Of a DNA stretch of 26,704 nucleotides, positions 13,825 to 21,363 are shown in pieces (within the stretch, counting starts at the first letter, position 1; every line of letters starts with the position of its first letter). The notes under the pieces are model-generated. The model saw only the letters and a program-made list of their open reading frames with translations. It was not told the DNA's origin and searched no databases. A program made the translations under genes and the position numbers. This DNA comes from an uncultured Methanobrevibacter sp. (GTDB lineage Archaea > Methanobacteriota > Methanobacteria > Methanobacteriales > Methanobacteriaceae), in assembly GCA_904501935.1 (NCBI GenBank), contig CAJGDA010000005.1, positions 1 to 26,704 on the forward strand. The letters are read 5' to 3'.

Positions 13825-15333
13825 TTATAGATTCATTCTCTTTTTAGCCACATTCCTTACATATTCATTTTCATCATTATTGGAAATTTCTTTCAATACC
13901 TTTTTACTTCTTATTTTTTTGGTGGCTGCTTCACGAACCCTCCAAGACTTGTCATTTTTAACTACATCCGTCAAATAGGTTTGGTCCTTAATAAGAGAAA
14001 TAGCTCGAACAGAAATATTCTCAGAAATACCCTGTTCATATATTTTCATTAGACATTTTTCAACCTTAATTTTATTTAAAGCCCTTAGGGAGAATTCTTC
14101 ATCTTCATTTGCAAGAACAATTCTAATCAATGTTTCCAAATCTGAGATATTATCTAAAGTAGATTTTCTAACTGATTCAATTTTTGCATTTTTCAATATA
14201 TCAATAAATGCCTTTTCACTAGTAATATGACTTAAAGCAATATTAGCAATTTCTTCATCAGTAGAATTTATTGCAATATACTCAAAATCCTTTTCATCAA
14301 CTAAGGCAGGATTGTTTATTGCGTGATTTCTTACAAACTGGTCATCATCCTCAATGGCAATTTTAGTCAGTATTTGAGGATTACTAATGTTATTTACTGC
14401 AATTTGGCGAACAAATCTGTCTTTTTCGGATGAAATAATGTTGACCAATGTATCTTCATCGGTTATTTTCTTGACTGCTTCGCTCCTGACAATCTTATCA
14501 TCATCATTTAAAGCGATATGAGATAGCAGCTCTTCATCATCCAATTTGGATACCACATCCAGACGAACATCAGATTTATCTGAATTCAAAACTATATTCT
14601 TTAAAATTTCCGAATTGTCAATCTTATCAAATATCAAAGACCTGACTTTAGCATTGTCTTCGCTTTTGGCAATCTCAGCCAGATAGTTTTCATTATCTAT
14701 CTTATTTATTGCGGCTTTTTTTACTTCCTCATCCTTATCTTCAATAGCTATCTTTTTAAGAACATCCTCATCTGTAAAAGAGTCTTTCAAGATGACTGAC
14801 CTTTTAATTGAATTATCATTAGACTTAAAGACCAAATCATATAATACGTCTTCAGAATTAATCTTTTCAACTGATTTATTTCTATATCTTTTATCTTCAG
14901 CTTCGATTGCAATCCATTCAAGGGTTTCTTCATCAGCTATCATATTAAATATTTCATCTACACGCCGATTCCTTTTTGTATTGATGACAATTTCAGCAAT
15001 TGATTTGTTATTTTCCCCTAATCTTTCCCATGCAAAGCTTCTCACATCAAAAAATTGTGAATTCAAGGCGGCATCTCTCAATAAATCCTCATCTTTTACT
15101 TTATTTATTGCAATTAACCTAATGGCCCTATCTTTAACATTTTTTGACATGTCAAGTGCGACAAATTGATTTGTGATTTTATCAGCCGCTTCTGCTCTTT
15201 TATATCTATCCTTATTAGTAGTGGCTATTTCTTTTAACTGTAGCTGATCTTCATCGATTTTAATATTATCTAAATCAACTTTATTCTTTTTTTCTTTCTT
15301 ATCATTGCTTTTAAATCTATCAAATAAACCCAT
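13825..15333 (-). CDS. Short-period HEAT-like solenoid protein with MGLFDRFK N-terminus
   Basis: The 502-residue protein starts MGLFDRFKSNDKKEKKN. The rest is built of about 17-18 repeats, each near 23 residues. The consensus is: acidic turn, Leu, two residues, Ile-Ala, a D-x-D turn, then VR, two residues and Ala, with Ile closing. Clear copies are DEELLSHIALNDDDKIVRSE and NPQILTKIAIEDDDQFVRNH. This is a superhelical protein-binding scaffold of the HEAT/ARM class, with a repeat unit shorter than canonical HEAT. There is no enzyme motif and no membrane segment. Its ATG is one base after the stop of the RNase H-like gene, so the two are probably translated together. The partner is unknown. Confidence 0.82.
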   Translation of the reverse strand: MGLFDRFKSNDKKEKKNKVDLDNIKIDEDQLQLKEIATTNKDRYKRAEAADKITNQFVALDMSKNVKDRAIRLIAINKVKDEDLLRDAALNSQFFDVRSFAWERLGENNKSIAEIVINTKRNRRVDEIFNMIADEETLEWIAIEAEDKRYRNKSVEKINSEDVLYDLVFKSNDNSIKRSVILKDSFTDEDVLKKIAIEDKDEEVKKAAINKIDNENYLAEIAKSEDNAKVRSLIFDKIDNSEILKNIVLNSDKSDVRLDVVSKLDDEELLSHIALNDDDKIVRSEAVKKITDEDTLVNIISSEKDRFVRQIAVNNISNPQILTKIAIEDDDQFVRNHAINNPALVDEKDFEYIAINSTDEEIANIALSHITSEKAFIDILKNAKIESVRKSTLDNISDLETLIRIVLANEDEEFSLRALNKIKVEKCLMKIYEQGISENISVRAISLIKDQTYLTDVVKNDKSWRVREAATKKIRSKKVLKEISNNDENEYVRNVAKKRMNL

Positions 15334-15334
15334 T

Positions 15335-16381
15335 TTAATTTACATCCTCATACATTTTCTCTAAAAAGCTGGCAAGGGAAATAATATCTTGGCAGTTATG
15401 TTCAATAATAGGTACAACAGGCCCTATATTTTTTTCTATTAAATAGGTATCATAATAACCTGGAATGTATTGGCCCGGAACATCACCTTGGCGTTTTATT
15501 CCAAATATTTCACGTTCTATTGTTTGAAGTTGGCAATTTGGAAGTGAATTTGACCAGAGGTTTTTTGCAAAATACATTAAATCAAGATGAGGCAAGTCCA
15601 TATTAGCTTCAATTCCATTATGTGTGCACCTGTTTTTGATGAATGGCACATCGAAAGTTTTGCCATTGAATGTAACGTGCACGGAATCCTCGTCAAGATG
15701 TGATAAGTAAGCTTCAATGATATTTGGTTCTTCTGTGTAGTTTCTTAGGAAATATTGTGAAGCGACAATGCTGCTTCCTTTAATTTCGGCCACGCCTATC
15801 AATATTATCGGAACATTGGAAAGCCCTTTGGTCTCAATATCCATAAACTTAAAGTTTTCAATATCAGTTAAGCTTATGCATTTAATCAGGTTATCCCTAC
15901 ATCTTTTAGAATATCTATTATTATCCAATAAGTCCATTATGTCCCTAAAAGACATGCCTTCCATTTCATCTAGAAATTTAGTGGCGATATTTCCATATTT
16001 ATCATGATCCATCAATGACTCAATAGTATCATAACCTTTATTTTTAAGATTTTTTTCTGTTTTTAGGCCAATTCTTGGAAGCAATTTAAGATTGCTATTG
16101 ATTTGATGCATAAAATCATTATCTTCAATGAAAAAATCAATTTTTTCTTTTGTAGTAATTTTTAATGCATCTCCAAAAGAAGTTTTTGATATCCTACAAT
16201 CCATTACATCATTCAATGATTTATTATCATATTCAATCAGCAATTTTTCTTTTAAATCTCTAAAATAAGAACCTGAAAGACTTCTTTCATTATAATTTAT
16301 ATCGTCTGATTGATTTGAAGAGTGTAATGAACCAGATAATGCATTTCTTAAATATTCTTCCATTTGATAATCATATGTCAT
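15335..16381 (-). CDS. HhH and RNase H-like (YprB-type) predicted exonuclease
   Basis: The 348-residue protein has a helix-hairpin-helix element at about 99-124 (LLPRIGLKTEKNLKNKGY). After it comes a ribonuclease H-like domain of the YprB/DEDD exonuclease type (170-345). Likely metal-binding acids are D181 and E183 in FMDIETKG, D244 in FNGKTFDVPFI, and D332 in EHNCQDIISLA with H328. Members of this family are found next to helicases or in CRISPR and DNA-repair proteins and are thought to trim nucleic acid 3' ends; here that is inference. The N-terminal 90 residues are unassigned. It is the first gene of a two-gene operon with the HEAT solenoid. The ATG has no clear ribosome-binding site. Confidence 0.82.
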   Translation of the reverse strand: MTYDYQMEEYLRNALSGSLHSSNQSDDINYNERSLSGSYFRDLKEKLLIEYDNKSLNDVMDCRISKTSFGDALKITTKEKIDFFIEDNDFMHQINSNLKLLPRIGLKTEKNLKNKGYDTIESLMDHDKYGNIATKFLDEMEGMSFRDIMDLLDNNRYSKRCRDNLIKCISLTDIENFKFMDIETKGLSNVPIILIGVAEIKGSSIVASQYFLRNYTEEPNIIEAYLSHLDEDSVHVTFNGKTFDVPFIKNRCTHNGIEANMDLPHLDLMYFAKNLWSNSLPNCQLQTIEREIFGIKRQGDVPGQYIPGYYDTYLIEKNIGPVVPIIEHNCQDIISLASFLEKMYEDVN

Positions 16382-16461
16382 TCAATTAAACTTTATTAAT
16401 TAATGCAATATATAGTTTTTTAATAAAGTATACTTGATTTTTTATAAATTATACAATAACA

Positions 16462-16469
16462 TTTATATA
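16462..16469 (+). promoter_or_regulatory. TATA box of the candidate RNA at 16494
   Basis: TTTATATA lies 25-32 bases before the G at 16494 where a GC-rich structured segment begins abruptly. The spacing matches archaeal TATA to start-site distance. Confidence 0.55.
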
Positions 16470-16493
16470 TAGTAACTTTCAAATAATATAATT

Positions 16494-16622
16494 GGCTACA
16501 AGGTAGCCGGAGAGATAGATTAAACAGCCAAATTTTAAAATTCATTTCTCTAAAAGCTTGTTAAAACAAGTTGTTAGGTAGTTAAATTTTCTAACTACCT
16601 AACATCCCAAAACTTTCTTTTT
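16494..16622 (+). ncRNA. Candidate structured non-coding RNA, about 130 nt
   Basis: Within a 345-base gene-free, AT-rich gap is an island of paired, more GC-rich sequence. GGCTAC/GTAGCC (16494-16508, three-base loop) opens it. AGAGA (16511-16515) can pair with TCTCT (16547-16551), and CTTGTT/AACAAG spans 16557-16570. A perfect twelve-base stem GTTAGGTAGTTA/TAACTACCTAAC (16573-16603) with a seven-base loop follows, then a T-rich tract (16614-16622). A TATA box lies at the right distance upstream. The segment AGCC at about 16527-16530 could compete with the first stem. No open reading frame fits. It does not match tRNA, RNase P, SRP or C/D-box patterns that I can recognise. The following gene has its own TATA-like box (about 16672-16680), so a leader or riboswitch is less likely than a free RNA. 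Confidence 0.5.
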
Positions 16623-16726
16623 CAAAATTTTTAAAATAAAATAAAAATTATCCCATTTAATCAACTTAGAAAAATTTATATGATTTTTAAATCAAAAATA
16701 AATATAGTTACATTTAAGGTTTTACT

Positions 16727-17110
16727 ATGAAGATTAAATTAGCTATAATATATGGGATAGTCATTTGGTTTTTAACATATGTGCTTTCATCAATTTTAAA
16801 CCCGATTTTTACCGATAATCTCCCTGATATCAACATAGTAGTGCCGATAATTATAATAATTGTAACCGGATTTTTTGGAATACTTTATATCAGAAACATT
16901 GAAGAAAATGAAGTTATTGAAGGTTTTACAGTAGGAGTAATATTTATCATCATTGATGTAATCTGCGATTATGTTTTTTTAATTTTACCAAAACACTACA
17001 CCATAATGATTCGAAATTACCCTATGCATATTTTATCCATGACAATAATAACTTTATTAATAACAACATTTTTAGGATATTTAGCTCAAATGAATATTGA
17101 TTTAAAATAA
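16727..17110 (+). CDS. Four-helix membrane protein, unknown function
   Basis: The 127-residue protein is almost wholly hydrophobic. Four predicted membrane helices lie at about 5-25, 38-57, 68-90 and 103-121, with short polar turns (RNIEENEVIEG between helices two and three). AAGG lies eight bases before the ATG and a TATA-like box about 50 bases upstream. It sits 12 bases before the phosphopantothenate synthetase gene and may be cotranscribed with it. I recognise no family. Proteins of this size and layout are frequent and poorly conserved in Methanobrevibacter. Confidence 0.7.
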   Translation: MKIKLAIIYGIVIWFLTYVLSSILNPIFTDNLPDINIVVPIIIIIVTGFFGILYIRNIEENEVIEGFTVGVIFIIIDVICDYVFLILPKHYTIMIRNYPMHILSMTIITLLITTFLGYLAQMNIDLK

Positions 17111-17122
17111 GGAGATTAAACT

Positions 17123-17860
17123 ATGATACCAAAATCACACCCTCGTTATGAATCATTAGTTTTAAGAGATAAAATGGTTAAAGCTTCACAGGAAGGTTAT
17201 TTAGCAGATTCAGCATTAATTGCACATGGCAGAGGAGAGGCTTTTGACTACTTGATTGGTGAAAAAACAACTTATCCTGCAAAAAGAGCAATGTATGTTG
17301 CGGTTGCAGCATTGCTTCTATCAAGCAACCCAGTAATTTCAGTCAATGGAAATGCTACTGCACTAGCTATTGATGAAATAATTGAATTAGCTAACGCCGT
17401 AAAAGCTAAAATTGAAATAAACTTATTCTACAGAACTGACGAGAGAGTTAAGATTATCACAAGATTATACAAAGATCACGGCTATAAAAATATCCTTGGA
17501 ACACTCGATGACGATATTGAGTATATTGATGATATAAAGAATAACAGAGCTACAGCAAGTAAAACAGGAATTTACTCAGCAGATACAATATTAATTCCAC
17601 TTGAAGATGGAGACAGGGCAGAAATTTTGAAAAATGCTGGTAAGAATATAATCACTATTGATTTAAATCCCCTTTCAAGGACATCAAAAATGTCTGATGT
17701 TTCCATTATGGACAACATTGTGCGAGCAATACCATTTATGACAAAGATAGCTGAAGATTTGAAAACTCAAGACAAGAAAGTATTAATGGATATAGTTAAT
17801 GACTTCGATAATGAAGAAAATCTAAAAGAATCCTTGGAACAAATCAGAATGAAAGAGTGA
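17123..17860 (+). CDS. 4-phosphopantoate--beta-alanine ligase (archaeal phosphopantothenate synthetase)
   Basis: The 245-residue enzyme condenses 4-phosphopantoate with beta-alanine using ATP. In archaea this step, together with pantoate kinase, replaces bacterial PanC and PanK in coenzyme A synthesis. It starts IPKSHPRYESLVLRDKMV and contains AHGRGEAFDYLIGEKT (34-49) and NPVISVNGNATAL (69-81), the family's ATP/pantoate site blocks. The late LNPLSRTSKMSDVSIMDNIV block is also typical. AAGGAG is placed eight bases before the ATG. It is followed after five bases by a P-loop kinase-like gene. The call is secure. Confidence 0.93.
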   Translation: MIPKSHPRYESLVLRDKMVKASQEGYLADSALIAHGRGEAFDYLIGEKTTYPAKRAMYVAVAALLLSSNPVISVNGNATALAIDEIIELANAVKAKIEINLFYRTDERVKIITRLYKDHGYKNILGTLDDDIEYIDDIKNNRATASKTGIYSADTILIPLEDGDRAEILKNAGKNIITIDLNPLSRTSKMSDVSIMDNIVRAIPFMTKIAEDLKTQDKKVLMDIVNDFDNEENLKESLEQIRMKE

Positions 17861-17865
17861 ATATA

Positions 17866-18405
17866 ATGAGAGTAATGGGAATATCAGGTATGCCAGGTTC
17901 AGGAAAAGCTTTAGTTTCTGAAATTGCAACTGAAAGAGGAGCAATTATTGTCAGTATGGGCGATATTGTACGTGAAGAAGCTAAAAAAAGAGGAGAAGGT
18001 TCTAAAGAAACTGCTAAAAATTTAAGAGCTGAATTTGGACAGTATATTGTTTCTGAATTAACTATTAAAAAAATCAAAAAACTTCAAGATGAAGGAATTG
18101 AAAACAGCATTGTTGTTGAGGGCATAAGAAGCCATCATGAAGTTGAGATGTTTAAAGAAAACTTTGACAATTTTATCATATTGTCAGTCTTTGCAAATCC
18201 CGCCATAAGATTCGAAAGATTGAAAATTAGAATGAGGGAAGATGATTCGACTGATTATAATGAATTCAGAGCTAGAGATGAAGCAGAATTAGGTTTCGGA
18301 ATAGGCAATGTCATAGCTCTTTCAGATAAACTAATTGTCAATGAAAGCGACTTAGAAAGTCATGCCCAAAAAATTAGTGAATTTTTCGATGAAATCGGTT
18401 TATAG
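17866..18405 (+). CDS. UPF0200-family P-loop nucleotide kinase-like protein
   Basis: The 179-residue protein has a Walker A motif ISGMPGSGKA (6-15). The adenylate-kinase-like pattern SMGDIVREEAKKRG comes next, then VVEGIRSHHEVE and a lid-like RLKIRMREDD. It belongs to the archaeal UPF0200 group, often labelled dephospho-CoA kinase-related. The recently defined archaeal dephospho-CoA kinase belongs to a different family (DUF359), so the substrate is not certain. I choose the ATG at 17866 because MRVMGISG is the family start. An in-frame GTG at 17857 overlapping the upstream stop would add three residues. Lying five bases after phosphopantothenate synthetase, it may still be tied to CoA or nucleotide metabolism. 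The GTG overlap would give coupling. Confidence 0.82.
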   Translation: MRVMGISGMPGSGKALVSEIATERGAIIVSMGDIVREEAKKRGEGSKETAKNLRAEFGQYIVSELTIKKIKKLQDEGIENSIVVEGIRSHHEVEMFKENFDNFIILSVFANPAIRFERLKIRMREDDSTDYNEFRARDEAELGFGIGNVIALSDKLIVNESDLESHAQKISEFFDEIGL

Positions 18406-18406
18406 C

Positions 18407-19087
18407 TTATTTATCTTCTAAAACTGCATCTTCGATAATATATACACCACTATCAAGATGCCATTCTTTTTTATCTTTTAAAATTTTAATTCTTTTTTTA
18501 AAAATAGGTCCGTCAATTGCTAATGTTTCGGCCTCGCCACCTTCAAAAGCTATGTTGACCTGATACTTTTCATTGATTTTTACAAGATCATCAATAGCTT
18601 CATCATCAATTATCCTGCCTAACCAAGATTCATCCAAACCCCAAGCGGCAACACCGCAAACTACTATTTTAAAACCTAAAGAAACGATTTTTCGCATATA
18701 TTCTAGTTCATCGACATGCCAATATGGAGATATTGCCTTTAAACCAACTTCACTGCACAATTTCTCAATTCTAGATTTTTGATAAACAGAATAAAGTGCA
18801 CCGGTATATATAGCTTCAACTCCTAAACTTTTGAGATTTTCAAACTCTCTTTTTAAATCTTGGAGTTCCTCTTCTTTAACTCCCTCAGTTTCAGCTGAAA
18901 TGATTGGGATATCAAGAGCCTCTGATAATAAATCAGTGATATGGATATTGGGAACATGAAACATATATGATTCATCATTCCTAGATTTCATAGAAAGAAG
19001 ATATTTAACATCTTCTTTCGATTCTAAAGCATTGAATAATGCCATAGTACTATCTTTACCACCGGAAAATAATATTGCTACATTCAT
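18407..19087 (-). CDS. dph6: Diphthine--ammonia ligase (Dph6)
   Basis: The 226-residue PP-loop ATPase converts diphthine to diphthamide on translation factor aEF2, the last step of that modification. The PP-loop SGGKDS is at 8-13. Other family features are GALYSVYQKSRIE (96-108), PYWHVDE (121-127), GVAAWGLDESWLGR and EGGEAETLAIDGP (182-194). The length is the usual archaeal one, lacking eukaryotic fusion domains. Its stop is one base from the stop of the convergent kinase-like gene. It begins four bases after the membrane protein gene upstream, so these two probably share a transcript. Confidence 0.93.
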   Translation of the reverse strand: MNVAILFSGGKDSTMALFNALESKEDVKYLLSMKSRNDESYMFHVPNIHITDLLSEALDIPIISAETEGVKEEELQDLKREFENLKSLGVEAIYTGALYSVYQKSRIEKLCSEVGLKAISPYWHVDELEYMRKIVSLGFKIVVCGVAAWGLDESWLGRIIDDEAIDDLVKINEKYQVNIAFEGGEAETLAIDGPIFKKRIKILKDKKEWHLDSGVYIIEDAVLEDK

Positions 19088-19091
19088 GAAA

Positions 19092-19895
19092 TTACCGTTT
19101 ACGTTTGTCTCCTAAGAATTTCCTAAATCTTCTGTATGCTGGAACAACAGAATCGATGTAAATTCCAAGTAATGCAACAACAACACCCAATCCACCACAT
19201 AACAATGTAAATTGTGTATTTGTCAACATTGTTGAATTTACATTGTTAATGCTATCTTGAATTGGTCCTTCAATATGGGATGCGACAATACCCCTTTCAA
19301 GTAGATTGTTTTCAAATGTATCCAATGATGCTGAATCAATCACAAGACGCGCATGGACTTGTGCATATGATAATGTACCACCATAAACTAATTTATACCA
19401 ATCTGAAAAAGATTTTAAAGCTTCAGTGGAAGTATAATTCTCTTCAAGAGTAATTTGAATTTCAGAAGAAGTAATATTATAATTTTTATAATGGGAATCT
19501 ATATTGCCGACAATAGATTCAAAATAATCATGTTCTCTCTCATTAAACGTCCACAATGGAATCGTGATGGATTCTTCATTAAAGGATTTAAACCCTTCAG
19601 TAGCAGACAAATTATCCTTTAACTCATCAATATTTACGGAAGATGATAAATCCAAATATAATGTCTCTTCATTATTGGGCATGCTTCTTTCAAAAGCACC
19701 TACCACTGCAGGCAGCTCATCATAAATTGGATCAAGGAAAAATGCTCCTCCAATAGCTCCAATTAAAAAAGCAACGATAAGAACTAAAATAATTTCTTTT
19801 TTAGGCATGAATTGTCTTAACATCCCAATAGAAAATGTAAACACCATCATTATAATAAACAAAATAAGATAAATAACTATAACTATCATGTCCAT
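19092..19895 (-). CDS. Membrane protein with extracytoplasmic domain, unknown function
   Basis: From the ATG at 19895 the product is 267 residues. Two N-terminal membrane helices (about 4-24 and 31-52) are followed by a soluble domain of roughly 170 residues with N-x-S/T sites, a third helix near 233-253, and a basic tail ending GDKRKR. The soluble part has two regions of similar beta-alpha pattern (LYLDLSSSVNIDELKDNL and ARLVIDSASLDTFENNL), which may be duplicated ferredoxin-like folds. The start at 19895 is preferred over one nine residues upstream because GGCTGTGA lies before it and the first helix starts at once. It precedes dph6 by four bases. No family recognised. Confidence 0.7.
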   Translation of the reverse strand: MDMIVIVIYLILFIIMMVFTFSIGMLRQFMPKKEIILVLIVAFLIGAIGGAFFLDPIYDELPAVVGAFERSMPNNEETLYLDLSSSVNIDELKDNLSATEGFKSFNEESITIPLWTFNEREHDYFESIVGNIDSHYKNYNITSSEIQITLEENYTSTEALKSFSDWYKLVYGGTLSYAQVHARLVIDSASLDTFENNLLERGIVASHIEGPIQDSINNVNSTMLTNTQFTLLCGGLGVVVALLGIYIDSVVPAYRRFRKFLGDKRKR

Positions 19896-19970
19896 AAATT
19901 CACAGCCTTTAATTATTAACAATTTATATTTAAAACATAATAGTTAAAATAATTTTTTATGAAATCCTCA

Positions 19971-20399
19971 TTATTTCCTATAAATTATCATATTCTCACT
20001 ATTTGCAGGCCATTCAACAATTAATGTATTTGCACCCTTATCAAGTATGATTGATGTTTTTTTGATATTTGAGTTAAAACATTCTTTTATTTGTTTGCTA
20101 TCTTTACTCTTCAGTTTCAGATTGCAAGAAGCATAATTATCGGCAATAGTAATTTTTATTTTATTATTGGAATTTAGATTAACTGTATGTTTTGACCCCT
20201 GACCTTCACCGTAGACCTCTTTAATTGCCCATGATATTTTTGATATTACATATTTGGCATTCAAGCTATCAGTTATGTCCATTGTGTTTTCAATTGCCTG
20301 TTCGCTCAAAGGCAAAGTGAAAATCATTAGAAACAATAATGAAATTGCAAAAATCAAGATGTACTCAAGTGAAACCTGACCCCTATCTTCCCTTATCAT
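19971..20399 (-). CDS. Class III signal-peptide (pilin-like) protein
   Basis: The 142-residue protein begins MIREDRGQVSLEYILIF. The motif RG-QVSLEY before a hydrophobic helix is the class III signal (Q-x-S-x-E after the cleavage site) of Euryarchaeal type IV pilin-like proteins, cut by EppA between Gly7 and Gln8; Glu12 is the +5 residue. The remaining 115 residues form a beta-rich domain with two cysteines (CNLKLKSKD and KECFN). Its ATG follows immediately after the stop of the prepilin peptidase gene with no gap, so enzyme and substrate are made from one message. It may be a pilus or surface-adhesion subunit. Only one such protein is seen here. Confidence 0.85.
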   Translation of the reverse strand: MIREDRGQVSLEYILIFAISLLFLMIFTLPLSEQAIENTMDITDSLNAKYVISKISWAIKEVYGEGQGSKHTVNLNSNNKIKITIADNYASCNLKLKSKDSKQIKECFNSNIKKTSIILDKGANTLIVEWPANSENMIIYRK

Positions 20400-21269
20400 T
20401 TAAATCGCCAAAAATAAATTCTTTGCAAATAACATCATTATATCACCATAAAAAACCGCTATTATTAAACCGAAGAATATTGATGGTGTAAATGGAAATG
20501 AAACCTTTACGGAAATATAATCCGATATAATATGTTGGGCACTCATTATCTTAAGCTGCCACATTTCTTTATTGGTTATGCCTCCTGCACTTTGTGATTT
20601 AAAATAATATTTGAAATCATCGCTATCTTTAGCCTTGTAAACTTTTAGATTCCCATCAATATCATCCAATAGCTCTATAATATGTTCATCATTAAAATAA
20701 ACATCATTAACAATCATTCCTTCCTCTAAATCCTTAACTGATATTAATTCATTGAGAGTTGAATCGATAATATACCTTAAACTTCTAATATTGAAAACAT
20801 TAAATAAAAAATCAACATTATTCTTGAATAGTCCTCTTTTATTGATTAAATGAGTAACGAATATCACCAAGAAAGGAAATGAAACAAGAATGCTATTAAC
20901 TACAACGCTAAATGAAAATGGATAAATAGACAATTGGGGAAAAACATTCAAAAAATTAATATTAATACCTGATGGTATTACTGCAGCAATTGCAGTAAAT
21001 AATTTTACATCACCACCACCCCACATATTCAATTTCCATAACATATAAGTTATAGTATATGTGATTACCATTGAAATAATTGAAGCTAAAATAAATTTAA
21101 CGTTATTTGAAATAATTGATAAAATCGCATTTGAAGACAATCCGAAAAATATCAAAAAATAATTTAGGTTATCAGGAACAACATTTCTTTTGACATCATA
21201 AATTGCCGCAATTATGGAAAATAACATTGTAATTATTATCTGAATCAAAAAAATACTGCTAAAATTCAT
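20400..21269 (-). CDS. A24-family prepilin peptidase (EppA/FlaK-like)
   Basis: The 289-residue membrane aspartyl protease processes type IV pilin-like precursors. The two catalytic aspartates are seen at D25 in AIYDVKRNVVPD and D87 in the GxGD motif WGGGDVKL (83-90). Six or so hydrophobic segments flank a soluble insertion (about 155-240) of the kind found in archaeal members, containing DLEEGMIVND and GGITNKEMWQLK. This layout fits the class III peptidase EppA better than bacterial PilD. Directly next to it is a class III signal-peptide protein, its likely substrate. No strong ribosome-binding site is visible. A TATA-like box lies at about 21339-21350. Confidence 0.87.
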   Translation of the reverse strand: MNFSSIFLIQIIITMLFSIIAAIYDVKRNVVPDNLNYFLIFFGLSSNAILSIISNNVKFILASIISMVITYTITYMLWKLNMWGGGDVKLFTAIAAVIPSGININFLNVFPQLSIYPFSFSVVVNSILVSFPFLVIFVTHLINKRGLFKNNVDFLFNVFNIRSLRYIIDSTLNELISVKDLEEGMIVNDVYFNDEHIIELLDDIDGNLKVYKAKDSDDFKYYFKSQSAGGITNKEMWQLKIMSAQHIISDYISVKVSFPFTPSIFFGLIIAVFYGDIMMLFAKNLFLAI

Positions 21270-21363
21270 GATTATAGTATTTTACTTCAAACTATATTAA
21301 TTTGATAGAAAATAAGCTCGTTAAATTGTTTTTAATATATAAAATTGAATAAAAAAAGAAAAA

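Noticed and set aside
16494..16726. The structured RNA as a riboswitch for the membrane protein gene
   Set aside because: The hairpin plus T-rich tract lies more than 100 bases before the gene, which has its own TATA-like box and AAGG site. No known aptamer consensus could be recognised.
17857..17865. GTG start for the UPF0200 gene
   Set aside because: It adds three residues ahead of the standard family start MRVMGISG. It remains possible as a coupling start.
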